A stretch of DNA of 64,000 nt. Source: Streptomyces cellulosae (GTDB taxonomy: Bacteria; Actinomycetota; Actinomycetes; Streptomycetales; Streptomycetaceae). Where the stretch lies: NCBI GenBank assembly GCA_014655195.1, contig BNBH01000032.1, positions 1 through 64,000 on the forward strand, given 5' to 3'. Below, one piece after another: positions 9,211 to 17,859 of this stretch. The notes beneath the pieces are model-generated. The model had not been told where the DNA came from. It saw only the letters and a list, made by a program, of their open reading frames with translations, and searched no databases. Made by a program: the position numbers and the translations under genes. Positions within the stretch are counted from its first letter, which is position 1. Each line of letters opens with the position of its first letter.

Positions 9211-10065
9211 TCACGCGCTGCGGTGACCGCGGCTCCTGCGCAGGGCCGCTGCCGCGCGGCTCCGGCGGGCCCGCGCCGTCAGCCGCAGCCCGTTGAGCGC
9301 CAGGACGAACTCCAGCCGGTGGCGGGGTTCCTTCAGTTCGGGTCCGAAGATCCGCTCGGCCTGACGGATGCGGTACCGGACGGTCTGCGGATGCACGTGC
9401 AGCAGCCGCGCCGTCTGCGCCGCGCTGCCGGACTCGAACCACGCCAGCAGGGTCTCGGCCAGCCGTTCCGCCTGCGCGGGCGGCAGGGCGGACAGGGGAC
9501 CGAGGCGCCCTCTGACCAGCTGGAGCAGCAGCGTCTCGTCCTGCGCCAGCAGCAGAGCCGGCAGGTGGTCGTCCACGTACACCGGCCGGGCGGGCCGGGC
9601 GGGGTCGACCGCGAGGGAGAGCAGGGTGCGGGCCCACCGCAGGGAGGTCCCGGCCTGTTCCCTGGCGAGCGCCGGCCCGACGACCACGGGACGGCCTGCG
9701 AGCAGCCGGTCCAGCAGCCCGGCCGGTTCGGGCCCGGGCTGAGCGATCAGGACGTACGGCTGTGCGCCGCCCCATTCGGCCAGCCAGCCCGGCCTGCAGC
9801 GGGGGAGCCCGGCGGGGGCGGGCGGCGCGGCGGCCACGGCGTGCAGCCGCGGCGGCAGGCGCCACCCGGCCCGGCGCGCCAGGTCCAGCAGGATCGCCTC
9901 GCCCTGGGCCGGTTCGCACGTCAGGGCGGCGGCGAGCAGGGACAGCGGACGGCTCCGCCCGAGAGTCCCGTGCTGCTCCCCGGGCGCATGGCCAAACGTT
10001 TCTTCTCCCTCGGTCGTCTCCCTGCCGTGCTCAAATGTCCTGTCCGCCGCAGACCAGTCGGTCAA
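9211..10065 (-). CDS. PucR/CdaR-family helix-turn-helix regulator
   Basis: The C-terminal 70 residues carry the PucR-type HTH: LAETLLAWFESGSAAQTARL followed by HVHPQTVRYRIRQAERIFG. The upstream part (LSLLAAALTCEPAQGEAILL) resembles the domain before the HTH in larger family members, but the protein (about 284 residues) is shorter than the usual 400 or so, so it may be N-terminally reduced. The frame stays open to 10197, but residues before 10065 look non-native. TTG at 10065, after AAAGGGG, is the most plausible start. The adjacent upstream gene at 10202 is in the same orientation. The ligand is unknown. Confidence 0.65.
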   Translation of the reverse strand: MTDWSAADRTFEHGRETTEGEETFGHAPGEQHGTLGRSRPLSLLAAALTCEPAQGEAILLDLARRAGWRLPPRLHAVAAAPPAPAGLPRCRPGWLAEWGGAQPYVLIAQPGPEPAGLLDRLLAGRPVVVGPALAREQAGTSLRWARTLLSLAVDPARPARPVYVDDHLPALLLAQDETLLLQLVRGRLGPLSALPPAQAERLAETLLAWFESGSAAQTARLLHVHPQTVRYRIRQAERIFGPELKEPRHRLEFVLALNGLRLTARARRSRAAAALRRSRGHRSA

Positions 10066-10201
10066 CGTCCGCCCCTTTCTCCGCTGCTGCCCGGGGAGCC
10101 GCGCGCCGCCGTCGTCCGCGGCGGCGCCGCGAGCGGCTCGGCCACAGAGAGGAGCCCCCACGCCTGCCGTCCCGCTGCTTTGCCGAACCATTACCAAGCG
10201 C

Positions 10202-11923
10202 TCAGGAGAGGCGTACGTCGTCCAGGGCCCAGTACCAGTCGTTGCGGGCGTCCCTCAGGCGGAACTTCACGGTGATCGTCCGGGCCCCCCGGGGCACGGT
10301 GACGGCCAGGCTCTCCCTGCTGTCGAACCGGTCGGCGGCGTAGGCCTTGAGCAGGCGGTCCGGGCCGGAGTCGAAGGACACCAGGACCTCTCCGCGCTGG
10401 GCTCCCAGCTGCCAGTAGTGGGTCACGTAGCTGAGCGTGAGCCGGCCGCCGGGCGGGGTGGCGCAGGCCGGTGAGACGAGGGTCGAATCGAACGTGCTGG
10501 TCCGGGACGGTTCGCCGAGGTCGTTCCACTCGTCCGGATCCGCGACGGCGATCACCCGCCGCCCGAGCGAGAAGTCCTCACGGTACTGCCCCGGGGCGGT
10601 GCGTTCCCAGAAGTCCCGGGTCGTCAGGGTCCAGCCGCGCCATTCCCTGACACCGTTGTCGGGCATCCGGGAGTTGTCCACGCGCCAGCCGCCGGGGAAG
10701 CTGTGCGTCCAGCCCGGCACGGAGCGGGGGACGTCGTGCTCGTCGGCGGCGGGCTTCAGCTCGCCGTCGTCCGCGTCGAAGCCCGTGCAGGCGGCCAGGG
10801 GGACCCCGGCGGGGGCGGCGGAGGGCCGTGCGGTGGCCGGCGCCGGGCGCGGCGGCGTGGACGCCGGCCGCGGCGGACTCGGCGCGGTGGCGGCCGGTGC
10901 GGGAGTGTCCGGCGCGGAGGTGTACGGCACGGTGGGCGAGGGCCGGCCCCGCACGGGTCGGTTCTCCTCGGTGTCCGGGTCCCCGGGCAGCAGGGACACG
11001 ACGGCCAGGGCGGCGACCGCCAGGGCCGCCGCGCCCGCCGTGAGGGCCGCCGGGCGGGTGAGCGGGCTGCCGCCCTTGCCGGCTCGGGCGGGGCCCGCGT
11101 CGGCCGACGCGGCGAGGGACGCGGACGCGGACCGGGTGGCCAGGTAGGCGGGACCGGCCCACAGGAGGACGCCGGTGGCGAGGTAGGCGCCGAAACGGTC
11201 GTTGAGACGAGTGAGTTCGTCCACCGCTCCCCGGCAGCGGGCGCAGCTCCCCAGGTGCCGCTGCACCGCTCTGCCCGCCTTGTGCTCTCCGCGCCGCACG
11301 TACGCCCCGAGCAGCGCGCTGAAGTGCCGGCACTCCTCGCCGGCGCGGGCGTCCTGGGCGTGGGCGGTCAGATAGGCCTCGCGCAGCCCCTCCCGGGCCC
11401 GGGACGCCAACGACGCCACCCCGCTCGGCGTCAGGCCCATGAGTCGCGCGGTGACCCCGGCCGGTTCCTGCTCGACGGCCGTGTACCACAGGACCGTCTG
11501 CCAGCGCTCGTTCAGCGAGAGGAAGGCACGGCGGACGAGGCTGCGCTCCTCCTGGCGCACGACCCACGTCTCGGCGTCCTCGACGGCCGGGTCGCGCTCG
11601 TCGAGCCACTGCTCGAAGTCCAGCGCCAGCCGGTGGCGCCGCTCGGTGGTGAACCAGCGGGCGGCGGTCCGCCGCACCGCGGTCAGCAGGTACGGGCGCC
11701 ATGCGCCGTGCGGGCCGTGGCCCGAGCGCACCGCTTCCAGCGCGCTGGTGAACGCCTCGGACGCCAGGTCCTCGGCGGTGTGCTCGTCGCGGGAGCACAG
11801 CCGGGCGTAGCCCACGAGCGCCCGGTGATGGCGCCGGTGCAGCTCCTCGGTCGCCTCCTGGGAGCCCGACTCGCGCCAGGGTGCGGTGAGTTCACTGTCG
11901 GTCAGTTCCTGTATGTGTGTCAT
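10202..11923 (-). CDS. ECF-type sigma factor fused to zinc-finger anti-sigma, membrane helix and an extracytoplasmic domain
   Basis: A 573-residue fusion. Residues about 20-100 resemble sigma region 2 (DEHTAEDLASEAFTSALEAV) and about 125-185 sigma region 4 (SLVRRAFLSLNERWQTVLWY, then MGLTPSGVASLASRAREGLR). Next comes an anti-sigma zinc motif, H-x3-C-x2-C in HLGSCARCRG, a membrane helix (TAGAAALAVAALAVVSLLPG), a Pro/Ala/Thr-rich linker, and a C-terminal domain of about 170 residues with TFDSTLVSP and WYWALDDVRL that resembles a jelly-roll binding module. The architecture suggests self-regulated, membrane-tethered transcription control. ATG at 11923 was chosen; TTG at 11935 is possible. The C-terminal ligand is unknown. 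Confidence 0.8.
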   Translation of the reverse strand: MTHIQELTDSELTAPWRESGSQEATEELHRRHHRALVGYARLCSRDEHTAEDLASEAFTSALEAVRSGHGPHGAWRPYLLTAVRRTAARWFTTERRHRLALDFEQWLDERDPAVEDAETWVVRQEERSLVRRAFLSLNERWQTVLWYTAVEQEPAGVTARLMGLTPSGVASLASRAREGLREAYLTAHAQDARAGEECRHFSALLGAYVRRGEHKAGRAVQRHLGSCARCRGAVDELTRLNDRFGAYLATGVLLWAGPAYLATRSASASLAASADAGPARAGKGGSPLTRPAALTAGAAALAVAALAVVSLLPGDPDTEENRPVRGRPSPTVPYTSAPDTPAPAATAPSPPRPASTPPRPAPATARPSAAPAGVPLAACTGFDADDGELKPAADEHDVPRSVPGWTHSFPGGWRVDNSRMPDNGVREWRGWTLTTRDFWERTAPGQYREDFSLGRRVIAVADPDEWNDLGEPSRTSTFDSTLVSPACATPPGGRLTLSYVTHYWQLGAQRGEVLVSFDSGPDRLLKAYAADRFDSRESLAVTVPRGARTITVKFRLRDARNDWYWALDDVRLS

Positions 11924-12219
11924 GTCGCCGGCCAAAGCACTCGCCCGTCGGTGGAGGGGGACGTTCTGTACGCCCCCGGGACTCGGCTCCGTTGCCCGCC
12001 CGCTGCGATGCTGCCGTAACCAGCCAGGGGCGTTGAGTCACCCCGGGCGATTGTGACCGCTCAGTGATCAACTCCCCGGAAGCATGCCTTACTGACACAT
12101 ATTCGATCATGATCAGATAGGATCGAACAGTCGGGCCGGGTGAGCGCACTACACCGCACAAGACCAGCCGGACCACAGCGGTCGAGGCGCCGCCGTCCGA
12201 GCCGCTTTAGGAGGACCGG

Positions 12220-12640
12220 TCAGTTGTCGGCGGGCGCGCGCTGCTTCGTCGCCCTGCGCGGCCTGCCCTGCTCTCGACCGCGGGCGAGCGGGCGGACCCG
12301 CTTTGCCCGCAGCAGCGCCGAGCCGCCGAAGAGCACTGCGCTGATCAGCAGCCAGCGAGCCAGAAAGCCGTCCGTGATGGGTCGGTGGCGGACCGGTAGC
12401 GCCCCGCGACCATCCCACTGATCAGCGGGAACCGTATGAGGAGGAGCGGCGGCCGGGACGCGGACGTACATCACCCGGGCCCGGTGTCCGCCCAGCCCTC
12501 GTACGACCGCCCCGGTCGGCCAGCGTGTACAGCGGCAGCTGCGCCAGGTCGTGCAGCAGGGTTGCCCCCACCAGCCAGAGCGCGACGGTCCGCCAGTCGT
12601 CCGCGAGGGCGAACGAGAAGGTCCGCAGCAGGATCCCTGA
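12220..12640 (-). pseudogene. Decayed membrane-protein gene fragment
   Basis: Minus-strand sequence shows coding stretches spread over different frames: LLRTFSFALADDWRTVALWL continuing to LLHDLAQLPLYTLADR, then MYVRVPAA, IRFPLISGMVAGRYRSAT, and finally FLARWLLISAVLFGGSALLR with a basic tail. Together they resemble the C-terminal half of a small Streptomyces integral membrane protein. At least two frame changes and an internal stop separate the pieces. No start is visible. Confidence 0.5.
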
Positions 12641-12756
12641 AGACCGCTCTCCTCGACCCGGTGGAAGGAGTCACCGAGCAGGCGCGTGGTGACGACTACA
12701 TCGAGGTCATGGAGGCCAACCTGCCTGCCTTGCAGAAGGGACTCTGCGGAAAGTGA
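12637..12756 (+). pseudogene. C-terminal fragment of an unrecognised protein
   Basis: LKTALLDPVEGVTEQARGDD, then YIEVMEANLPALQKGLCGK and a stop, has good codon bias and a natural composition, but upstream sequence in this frame does not look coding. It is probably the 3' end of a gene whose body was lost when this zone was rearranged. I do not recognise the family. Confidence 0.35.
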
Positions 12757-12964
12757 GTGGTGCTCACCCCGCCCGGCCGTCGGCTGTAGAACGGCCCGCA
12801 CGGATGCTCCTCGCGTGAGCTCAGCCACCCACCCGTGGCTATGCCCTGTCCGCCCTGCCCTGCAATCCGTAATCCGAGCTCGGAAATCACGAACGTGCAA
12901 CGGTTCTCAGCTTCCGCTGAGACAGGCACCGGCGTGCTACGCAGTGAATCACCCTTGTGTCTGC

Positions 12965-12987
12965 CCTGAGAAGCCGTTGTCGTACCG
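12965..12987. repeat. Left imperfect terminal inverted repeat of the IS5-like element
   Basis: The core AGAAGCCGTTGTC pairs with AGAAGCTGTTGTC read inward from the right end at 14624-14646. Four mismatches occur over 23 positions. Confidence 0.6.
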
Positions 12988-13056
12988 TTCTCGGGACTTG
13001 GTGATCGAACGGTCGTCCCGATCGGGTGGTCGTGGTGTGCTCGGCGCATGAGAGGA

Positions 13057-13107
13057 GGGCCTCCTGAACAGCTCGCTGGTGTCGAATCACCGAGCATCAG
13101 GAGGCCC
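13057..13107 (+). promoter_or_regulatory. Hairpin sequestering the transposase ribosome-binding site
   Basis: GGGCCTCCTGA (13057-13067) pairs perfectly with TCAGGAGGCCC (13097-13107), and the loop contains further pairing arms (GCTC/GAGC and GGTG/CACC). The right arm contains AGGAGG, the ribosome-binding site for the GTG start at 13110. In a long read-through transcript the site would be hidden, a known way for IS elements to avoid expression from host promoters. Confidence 0.7.
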
Positions 13108-13109
13108 TG

Positions 13110-14027
13110 GTGTCGCAGTCTTGCGTGCCGATGCCTGTGCAGTCCACCGCGGGCACCCGGGAGTGTGACTGTCTGGCTCACCGGTTCGGAAACGCTGTCG
13201 ACCATGCGCTGCACGAGCGCCGTTACCCGAGTGACATGACGGACGCGGAGTGGGCGGTGGTGCGGCCGCTGCTGCCGGAGCCTGGCTGGATGCGCGGCCG
13301 GGGCGGGCAGCCGGAGGCGTACTGCCACCGGGCGATGCTGGACGCCATCGCCTATCTCGTGGACAACGGGATCAAGTGGCGGGCGATGCCGGCCGACTTC
13401 CCGCCGTGGGACCGGGTCTACGCGTTCTTCCGCCGCTGGCGCGACCACGGCCTGGTCCGGGAGTTCCACGATCGGCTGCGCGGGCAGGTCCGCGAGAAGG
13501 CGGGGCGGGATCCCCGGCCGACGGCCGGGGTGATCGATTCGCAGTCGGTCAAGGCGGACGCTGTGGTCGGCGCCGACAGTCGTGGCTTCGACGGCGGGAA
13601 GCTGGTCAACGGCCGCAAACGGCACGTCGTGGTCGACACCCTCGGCCTGCTGCTCGGCGTCATGGTCACCGGCGCGGATGCCGGCGACCGGGCCGCCGCC
13701 CGCGTCCTGCTGGAACAGGTTGCCGCTGCCCACCACCGCCTGGCCCTCGTCTGGGCCGACGGCGGCTACACCGGCAGCCTCGTCGAGCACTGCCTGGCCA
13801 CGTTCGCCCTGGTGGTGGCGATCGTCAAGCGCAGCGACAACGTGAAGGGGTTCGTGGTGCTGCCCAAGCGGTGGATCGTCGAGCGTCTGTTCGCGCACCT
13901 GATGCGCAGCCGCCGCCTGGCCCGCGATTTCGAGCGCCGTGTCACCAGTGCCGAGGCGATGATCTACTGGTCGATGACCGCCCTCATGATCCGTCGCCTG
14001 GCCCGGCCGCACCGGGAGCGAGGGTGA
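13110..14027 (+). CDS. IS5-family DDE transposase
   Basis: A full-length 305-residue transposase in one frame. The N-terminal YPSDMTDAEWAVVRPLLPEP and IKWRAMPADFPPWDRVYAFF are typical of the family. Catalytic residues are visible in GVIDSQSVKAD (first Asp), VWADGGYTG (second Asp) and IVERLFAHLMRSRRLARDFE (Glu). The GTG start at 13110 follows AGGAGG, which is buried in a hairpin. No frameshift or stop is seen, so it may be active. Its last 44 bases overlap the convergent passenger gene. Confidence 0.9.
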   Translation: MSQSCVPMPVQSTAGTRECDCLAHRFGNAVDHALHERRYPSDMTDAEWAVVRPLLPEPGWMRGRGGQPEAYCHRAMLDAIAYLVDNGIKWRAMPADFPPWDRVYAFFRRWRDHGLVREFHDRLRGQVREKAGRDPRPTAGVIDSQSVKADAVVGADSRGFDGGKLVNGRKRHVVVDTLGLLLGVMVTGADAGDRAAARVLLEQVAAAHHRLALVWADGGYTGSLVEHCLATFALVVAIVKRSDNVKGFVVLPKRWIVERLFAHLMRSRRLARDFERRVTSAEAMIYWSMTALMIRRLARPHRERG

Positions 14028-14529
14028 ACTGTCCGGGAGTGGGCTCGGCCAGCCAGCCCCGGGCGACCAGGCGTTTCGCCTTCGACCGCAATGCCTCCAC
14101 CCGTGCCGGCACCACGTCCATGCCGAACCCCGCGGCCATTTCCTGGCACGTCACAGGCCCCTGCTCCAGACGGGCCCGGTCCGCGACTGCTTGAACGATC
14201 CGCTGGTAGTCGACCGACAGCACCGACGAGGCCATCCCCGCACGCCACACCGGCACCTGCGATTTCGGCCGGGCCGCATCACGGGATGTCGGCCACCCGC
14301 CCGCTTCCCGCGGACCGGCAGCGTCCTGAACGCCGGCACCGGCGGCTCCGGCGGCTCCGGCGGGAGCCAGAACCGTGTCGACCCGCCGCCGGGCGATCAA
14401 CCACTCCCGCAATTCCTCCTCGGCCGCGGCCAACTCGGCCTGGACGCGGTCGGCTTCCTCACGAAGCCCGTCGACCCGGCGTCGAGCAGCGTGTTCCTGT
14501 TGTTCCAGCAGTCCGATGATCGAGGGCAT
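13984..14529 (-). CDS. IS passenger protein with coiled-coil N-terminus, unknown function
   Basis: A 181-residue protein. Residues 1-50 form a likely coiled coil (LLEQQEHAARRRVDGLREEA and onward). The C-terminal half (SVDYQRIVQAVADR, VTCQEMAAGFGMDVVPARVE, LRSKAKRLVARGWL) looks like a winged-helix DNA-binding fold. Similar proteins recur beside Streptomyces transposases. ATG at 14529 follows GGGAGG. It lies inside the terminal repeats of the IS5-like element, convergent with the transposase. It may be a transposition accessory factor or repressor (inference). Confidence 0.75.
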   Translation of the reverse strand: MPSIIGLLEQQEHAARRRVDGLREEADRVQAELAAAEEELREWLIARRRVDTVLAPAGAAGAAGAGVQDAAGPREAGGWPTSRDAARPKSQVPVWRAGMASSVLSVDYQRIVQAVADRARLEQGPVTCQEMAAGFGMDVVPARVEALRSKAKRLVARGWLAEPTPGQFTLAPGAAGPGDGS

Positions 14530-14623
14530 TCACGGCCTCCCACGGAACGACAACGTGACAGGCCACTACTTTCACGGACCTACCGCACCCATCCACGACC
14601 TGCGGAAACCCACTGATCACACT

Positions 14624-14646
14624 CGGAAAGACAACAGCTTCTTAGG
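14624..14646. repeat. Right imperfect terminal inverted repeat of the IS5-like element
   Basis: This is the inverse partner of 12965-12987. Immediately beyond it the truncated HAD-phosphatase reading frame begins. Confidence 0.6.
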
Positions 14647-14999
14647 TTCCCGGTGACGACGGTCGCGATGAGATCCTCCGCCTGGTGGACGGCGTCGAGC
14701 GCCGCCACGGCTCCGGGCAGAATGACCCCCTCGCTGGCCAGTACCTCCCGATAGCCGGAGAGGCGCCCGGGGAGCTCGGCAACGATGCGGGCGGCGAGCG
14801 TCTCCACGCTGTGCTCGGGCACTTCGTGGGCCCGTAGGAGTTCGCGCACGGCCAAGGGCATCGTGATGCCGGTGCCGCGGGCGGGCAGGGCGGTCGGAGG
14901 GCGCCCGACAACGCTGGTGAAGGTCTCGCGGAAGACGCGCCGGTCGATGTCACCGGTGTAGACGAGAGTGCGGTCGATGTCCCACAGGACCAGGATCAT
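14646..14999 (-). pseudogene. HAD-family phosphatase, 3' end lost at the IS boundary
   Basis: The N-terminal half of a HAD hydrolase: MILVLWDIDRTLVYTGD has the DxD nucleophile motif and TVVTGNL is motif II (Thr). The sequence then stops resembling HAD proteins at the IS terminal repeat; motifs III and IV (Lys and the acidic pair) are missing. The ATG at 14999 overlaps the TGA of the preceding gene (ATGA), so it was the last gene of the kinase operon upstream. Confidence 0.75.
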
Positions 15000-15214
15000 G
15001 CGGCACACTCTTCCATCACGGCCTGGCCGCGCTCCAGCAGCTCCTGGGCGGGTGCCGACACCGAGCTCAGGACGTTGCGGGCGTCGGCGAACGCCTCGGC
15101 GGATTGGTCGGGGCCGGCGAAGTCAGTAAGGCAGCTCTGCCCGCTGCGATCGAGCGCAGGGGTGCGCTTCTGGGCAGTCGCAGCGGCTCTCGGCGGCAAG
15201 CGGTCTGTCGGCAT
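14996..15214 (-). CDS. Small hypothetical protein in kinase operon
   Basis: A 72-residue protein with no recognised family. The ATG lies six bases after the phosphotransferase-like gene's stop, and its own TGA overlaps the ATG of the HAD gene, so it is translationally embedded in the operon. The C-terminal half (AEAFADARNVLSSVSAPAQE) is probably helical. Confidence 0.55.
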   Translation of the reverse strand: MPTDRLPPRAAATAQKRTPALDRSGQSCLTDFAGPDQSAEAFADARNVLSSVSAPAQELLERGQAVMEECAA

Positions 15215-15220
15215 AGGAGC

Positions 15221-16126
15221 TCAGAGGATGTTCCACTGAAGCCGGGTGTCCTGACGGCGCAGGCCTTCTACCCGCCGCTCGACCTCTGCCAGGCTCCCAG
15301 GCGCATGGTGGACCTTGCGGGCGTTCGTTGTGATCATCCGGAGTTCGCGGATCGCTGCCAGGGGGCGATAGCCCGGCCACCGGGTGACGTCCCACCCATA
15401 TGCGTCGGCGAAGGCAGCGTAGTGCTGTTGGCCGTGGCCGAAGCGCCGGCAGTGGACTTCAACGGTGACGAGATCCCACTCGGGCTGTCCGACGGCCACA
15501 GTGTCCCAGTCACAGAGGACGGCCTTCCCATCGCCGATGTGGAGGGCATTTCGGTGTTGCGGATCTCCCTGGATGATCCCTTCCGGCATGGCGAACTCCA
15601 CGGAGCGCACCTCCGATTCCAGATGTTCCGTGAGTTCGGTCAGGAACAGCAGTGCTTCTCTTGGGAGGCACGTGATCGCTGCGAGGGACCGGCGGATCGC
15701 TGCGAGGTTGTCGTGGCCTGGCAGCGTTACCGGTGGCGTGGACAGCCCGTGAAGCGCGTGCAGTGGCTGGGCCAGCTGCGCCGCGGCGACCGGCTTGTCC
15801 GGCTGTGGCAAATAGGTCCAGAAGGTCATGGCGTGCCCGTCGACGACGACCGGTTGGTCGACAGGATGCAGAGGGACCGTCGGGAACCCGGAGTCCATGA
15901 GCCAGCGGACGAACGCCGCTGTGCGCGCCACGTCATCGATGCGAGTGCCCTTGCGGGCGATCTTGACAACGACCTGCTCTTTCTCCAGGAGTATGACCGC
16001 GTTGGTGTGTCCTCGAAGGAGGCGTGCGTCGGAGCTGTCGAGGCCGACGGCCGTGCATCCGCGCTTGAGGACCTGTTGCATCTCGGACTCGTCGTAACCG
16101 CCGGGAGCCGGCGCCGCTTCTGTCAT
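15221..16126 (-). CDS. Aminoglycoside phosphotransferase-like kinase
   Basis: A 301-residue APH/choline kinase fold protein. The nucleotide-binding lysine is in QVVVKIARKG, the catalytic loop in IIQGDPQHRNAL (Asp and Asn kept, although the usual HGD is QGD), and the metal-binding Asp in VLCDWDTVAVG. Family members phosphorylate small-molecule hydroxyls. Genomic neighbours (an XRE regulator 33 bp upstream, a small protein and a HAD phosphatase downstream) suggest regulation or small-molecule metabolism rather than classical drug resistance. The substrate is unknown. Confidence 0.8.
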   Translation of the reverse strand: MTEAAPAPGGYDESEMQQVLKRGCTAVGLDSSDARLLRGHTNAVILLEKEQVVVKIARKGTRIDDVARTAAFVRWLMDSGFPTVPLHPVDQPVVVDGHAMTFWTYLPQPDKPVAAAQLAQPLHALHGLSTPPVTLPGHDNLAAIRRSLAAITCLPREALLFLTELTEHLESEVRSVEFAMPEGIIQGDPQHRNALHIGDGKAVLCDWDTVAVGQPEWDLVTVEVHCRRFGHGQQHYAAFADAYGWDVTRWPGYRPLAAIRELRMITTNARKVHHAPGSLAEVERRVEGLRRQDTRLQWNIL

Positions 16127-16159
16127 GAGGTCCAGGCTGGCCGACTACCCGCGGTGCTG

Positions 16160-17551
16160 TCACATCCGTCCTGGAGGAAGTGCCAGGATCTCGCGGAGCT
16201 CGCGGGCTCCGCGGCCGCTCTGTATCCCCGGGGGGAGGGCTTCAATGACTGCGCGGGCCCGTTCTTCCACGATGGATGTCCGGTGATCGGGGACGATTCG
16301 GAGGAAGGTGGCGGCCGCCAGCTGACACGCCTCGGTAGGGCTGCGATCTTGCGCGAGGCAGATGGCGGCCTCGAAGTTGAGGAGCGCCGGGTCGATGCCG
16401 GTCTTCGCCGGATAGAGGTGGAGGGCTTCCTCCTGTACACGCCGCGCTTGGCTCGTATGGCCGAGGGCGGTGAGGGTTCCGCTTTCGTACAGCCGGAAGC
16501 GTCGCTCGGGGAAACCGAAGGCATCGTTGTCGGCGGTGCCTGCGACCCTGCTCTGTTCGAACGCGGCCCTTGCGGAGCGGAGTGCGGCCTCCGCGCCTTG
16601 TGAGTCGCCCAGCTTCGCAAGGGCGCGGGCCTCGGCGGCCGAAGCGAACGCGAGGGTGGCCCCGGGGCGGCCGCGGCAGAGAATGCGGGCTTCTCTTGAG
16701 AGACTGACGGCGGCCTCCAACGGCCCGTAGTAGTACGGGAGCATGGCGGCCTGTGCCCGTACCCGCGCCCGCAGCTCGGCGTTCCCGCTGTCGTCTGCGG
16801 CGTTGCGCGCTGTCGCGTACCAGGACTGGGACCTGGGAAGGTGGCCGAGTTTCATGAGTGCGTCGGCGATCAGGGTGGCGAGCATGGCGGTCAGCTCGGA
16901 AAGCCGGACTTGCACGGTGGCCGGCTGCCGGTGCGCGGCCAGGTCCTCGACCTCCGTCAGGTGGCCGAGGAGCACCTGGAGCATCGGCGCTGGCGGTGTG
17001 TAGACGTACTGCTCGCGGGCCCAGAGCACCTGCTCGTCGAGAAGGTCCAGCTGGGTTGCGGTGACTGTGCCCGTCGCGAGAGTGCGGTCCACCGAACGTC
17101 GGGCTGCATCGACTTGCTGCTCAAGGGACGTGGCGGCAATCGACGTCCGCGCCGCTGCGGATGCGGGGGATGGCTGCCCAGCCAGAACGAGATCGTTGGA
17201 TGGGTGCGGCACTGCGGCTGAGGTGCTTGCGAACCCCAGGTCCTGGGGCGTGCATCCATAGAACTCGCACAGCAGTCCGATCGTAGCCGGGCGCGGTTGG
17301 CGGCCGGTCTCCCAGTGCCCCAGCTGATCGCCGTCCGCCCGGGGAGCGGAAGCACGTCCCTTTCCGAGCGCGTTCAACCCCTCGCCGGCTTCCTTGAGGG
17401 TCAGCCCGCGGGCCAGGCGTTGAGCCCGCAGCGGGGACACGGAGCAGTGGGCGCGGATCGTCTCGGCGATCTCGTGTACAGACTCCCCGCGGCTGGCGCC
17501 CTCTTGCCGTAGCCGCTTCGCGCAGGACGGGCGGTGCGAAGCACGATCCAT
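16160..17551 (-). CDS. XRE-family regulator with TPR-like C-terminal domain
   Basis: A 463-residue protein. The N-terminal HTH spans about residues 35-110 (SPLRAQRLARGLTLKEAGEG, then GDQLGHWETGRQPRP). The rest is alpha-helical repeat resembling TPRs (SQSWYATARNAADDSGNAEL, LGDSQGAEAALRSARAAFEQ). ATG at 17551, preceded by GGGAGG, was preferred over the open-frame start at 17725. It lies 33 bp upstream of the phosphotransferase-like kinase in the same direction and probably controls that operon. Upstream CAGTGA repeats may be its operators. Confidence 0.8.
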   Translation of the reverse strand: MDRASHRPSCAKRLRQEGASRGESVHEIAETIRAHCSVSPLRAQRLARGLTLKEAGEGLNALGKGRASAPRADGDQLGHWETGRQPRPATIGLLCEFYGCTPQDLGFASTSAAVPHPSNDLVLAGQPSPASAAARTSIAATSLEQQVDAARRSVDRTLATGTVTATQLDLLDEQVLWAREQYVYTPPAPMLQVLLGHLTEVEDLAAHRQPATVQVRLSELTAMLATLIADALMKLGHLPRSQSWYATARNAADDSGNAELRARVRAQAAMLPYYYGPLEAAVSLSREARILCRGRPGATLAFASAAEARALAKLGDSQGAEAALRSARAAFEQSRVAGTADNDAFGFPERRFRLYESGTLTALGHTSQARRVQEEALHLYPAKTGIDPALLNFEAAICLAQDRSPTEACQLAAATFLRIVPDHRTSIVEERARAVIEALPPGIQSGRGARELREILALPPGRM

Positions 17552-17618
17552 GAGACCTCCCTCACCTGATGCGCTCCACAGACAGAGTATTGAGGGCCTG
17601 TCGACTCCGTCTGCAAAA

Positions 17619-17685
17619 CAGTGACTTGTTGTCGGATCAGTGACCAGATCAGTGACTTGACCATGCCGAAGTAACTGATCAGTGA
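17619..17685. promoter_or_regulatory. Cluster of four CAGTGA direct repeats, possible operators
   Basis: CAGTGA occurs at 17619, 17638, 17650 and 17680, mostly within the longer form GATCAGTGA, and one copy forms the palindrome ACTGATCAGT. The cluster lies in the roughly 308-bp divergent region between the XRE regulator (17551) and the ATP-binding protein (17860), where a shared control region is expected. The rest of this intergenic stretch shows no gene. Confidence 0.5.
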
Positions 17686-17859
17686 TCGGTGACGGTTGTC
17701 TGCCGGCGGCTCGGCGGCGAATCATGCCGGTCTCGAACCGCCCGACAAGCTGCTCGGCAGCCGAGGCTTCTGACGCCCAGCCGTTGAGCCCACGGGCGCC
17801 GCAGTCCAGTCAGTTGTTCTGGATGGCGGCGCCCGCCACCAGAACCGGGAGTGTGAGCG

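Larger units (their letters stand above)
12965..14646. mobile_element. IS5-like insertion sequence carrying a passenger gene
   Basis: The element is framed by imperfect 23-bp inverted repeats (12965-12987 and 14624-14646, 19 of 23 positions matching). Inside are a plus-strand DDE transposase (13110-14027) and a convergent minus-strand gene (13984-14529) whose 3' end overlaps it. No target duplication is visible; the flanks look unrelated, and the right flank is a truncated HAD gene, so a deletion probably accompanied or followed insertion. The boundaries rest on the repeat alone. Confidence 0.65.

Noticed and set aside
12960..14650. Target-site duplication for the IS5-like element
   Set aside because: TGA and TTA at the two ends differ and the outer flanks are unrelated, so no duplication can be claimed.
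14996..17551. Aminoglycoside resistance gene
   Set aside because: The kinase-fold protein has a QGD catalytic loop and a regulatory operon context, with no sign of a resistance cassette.
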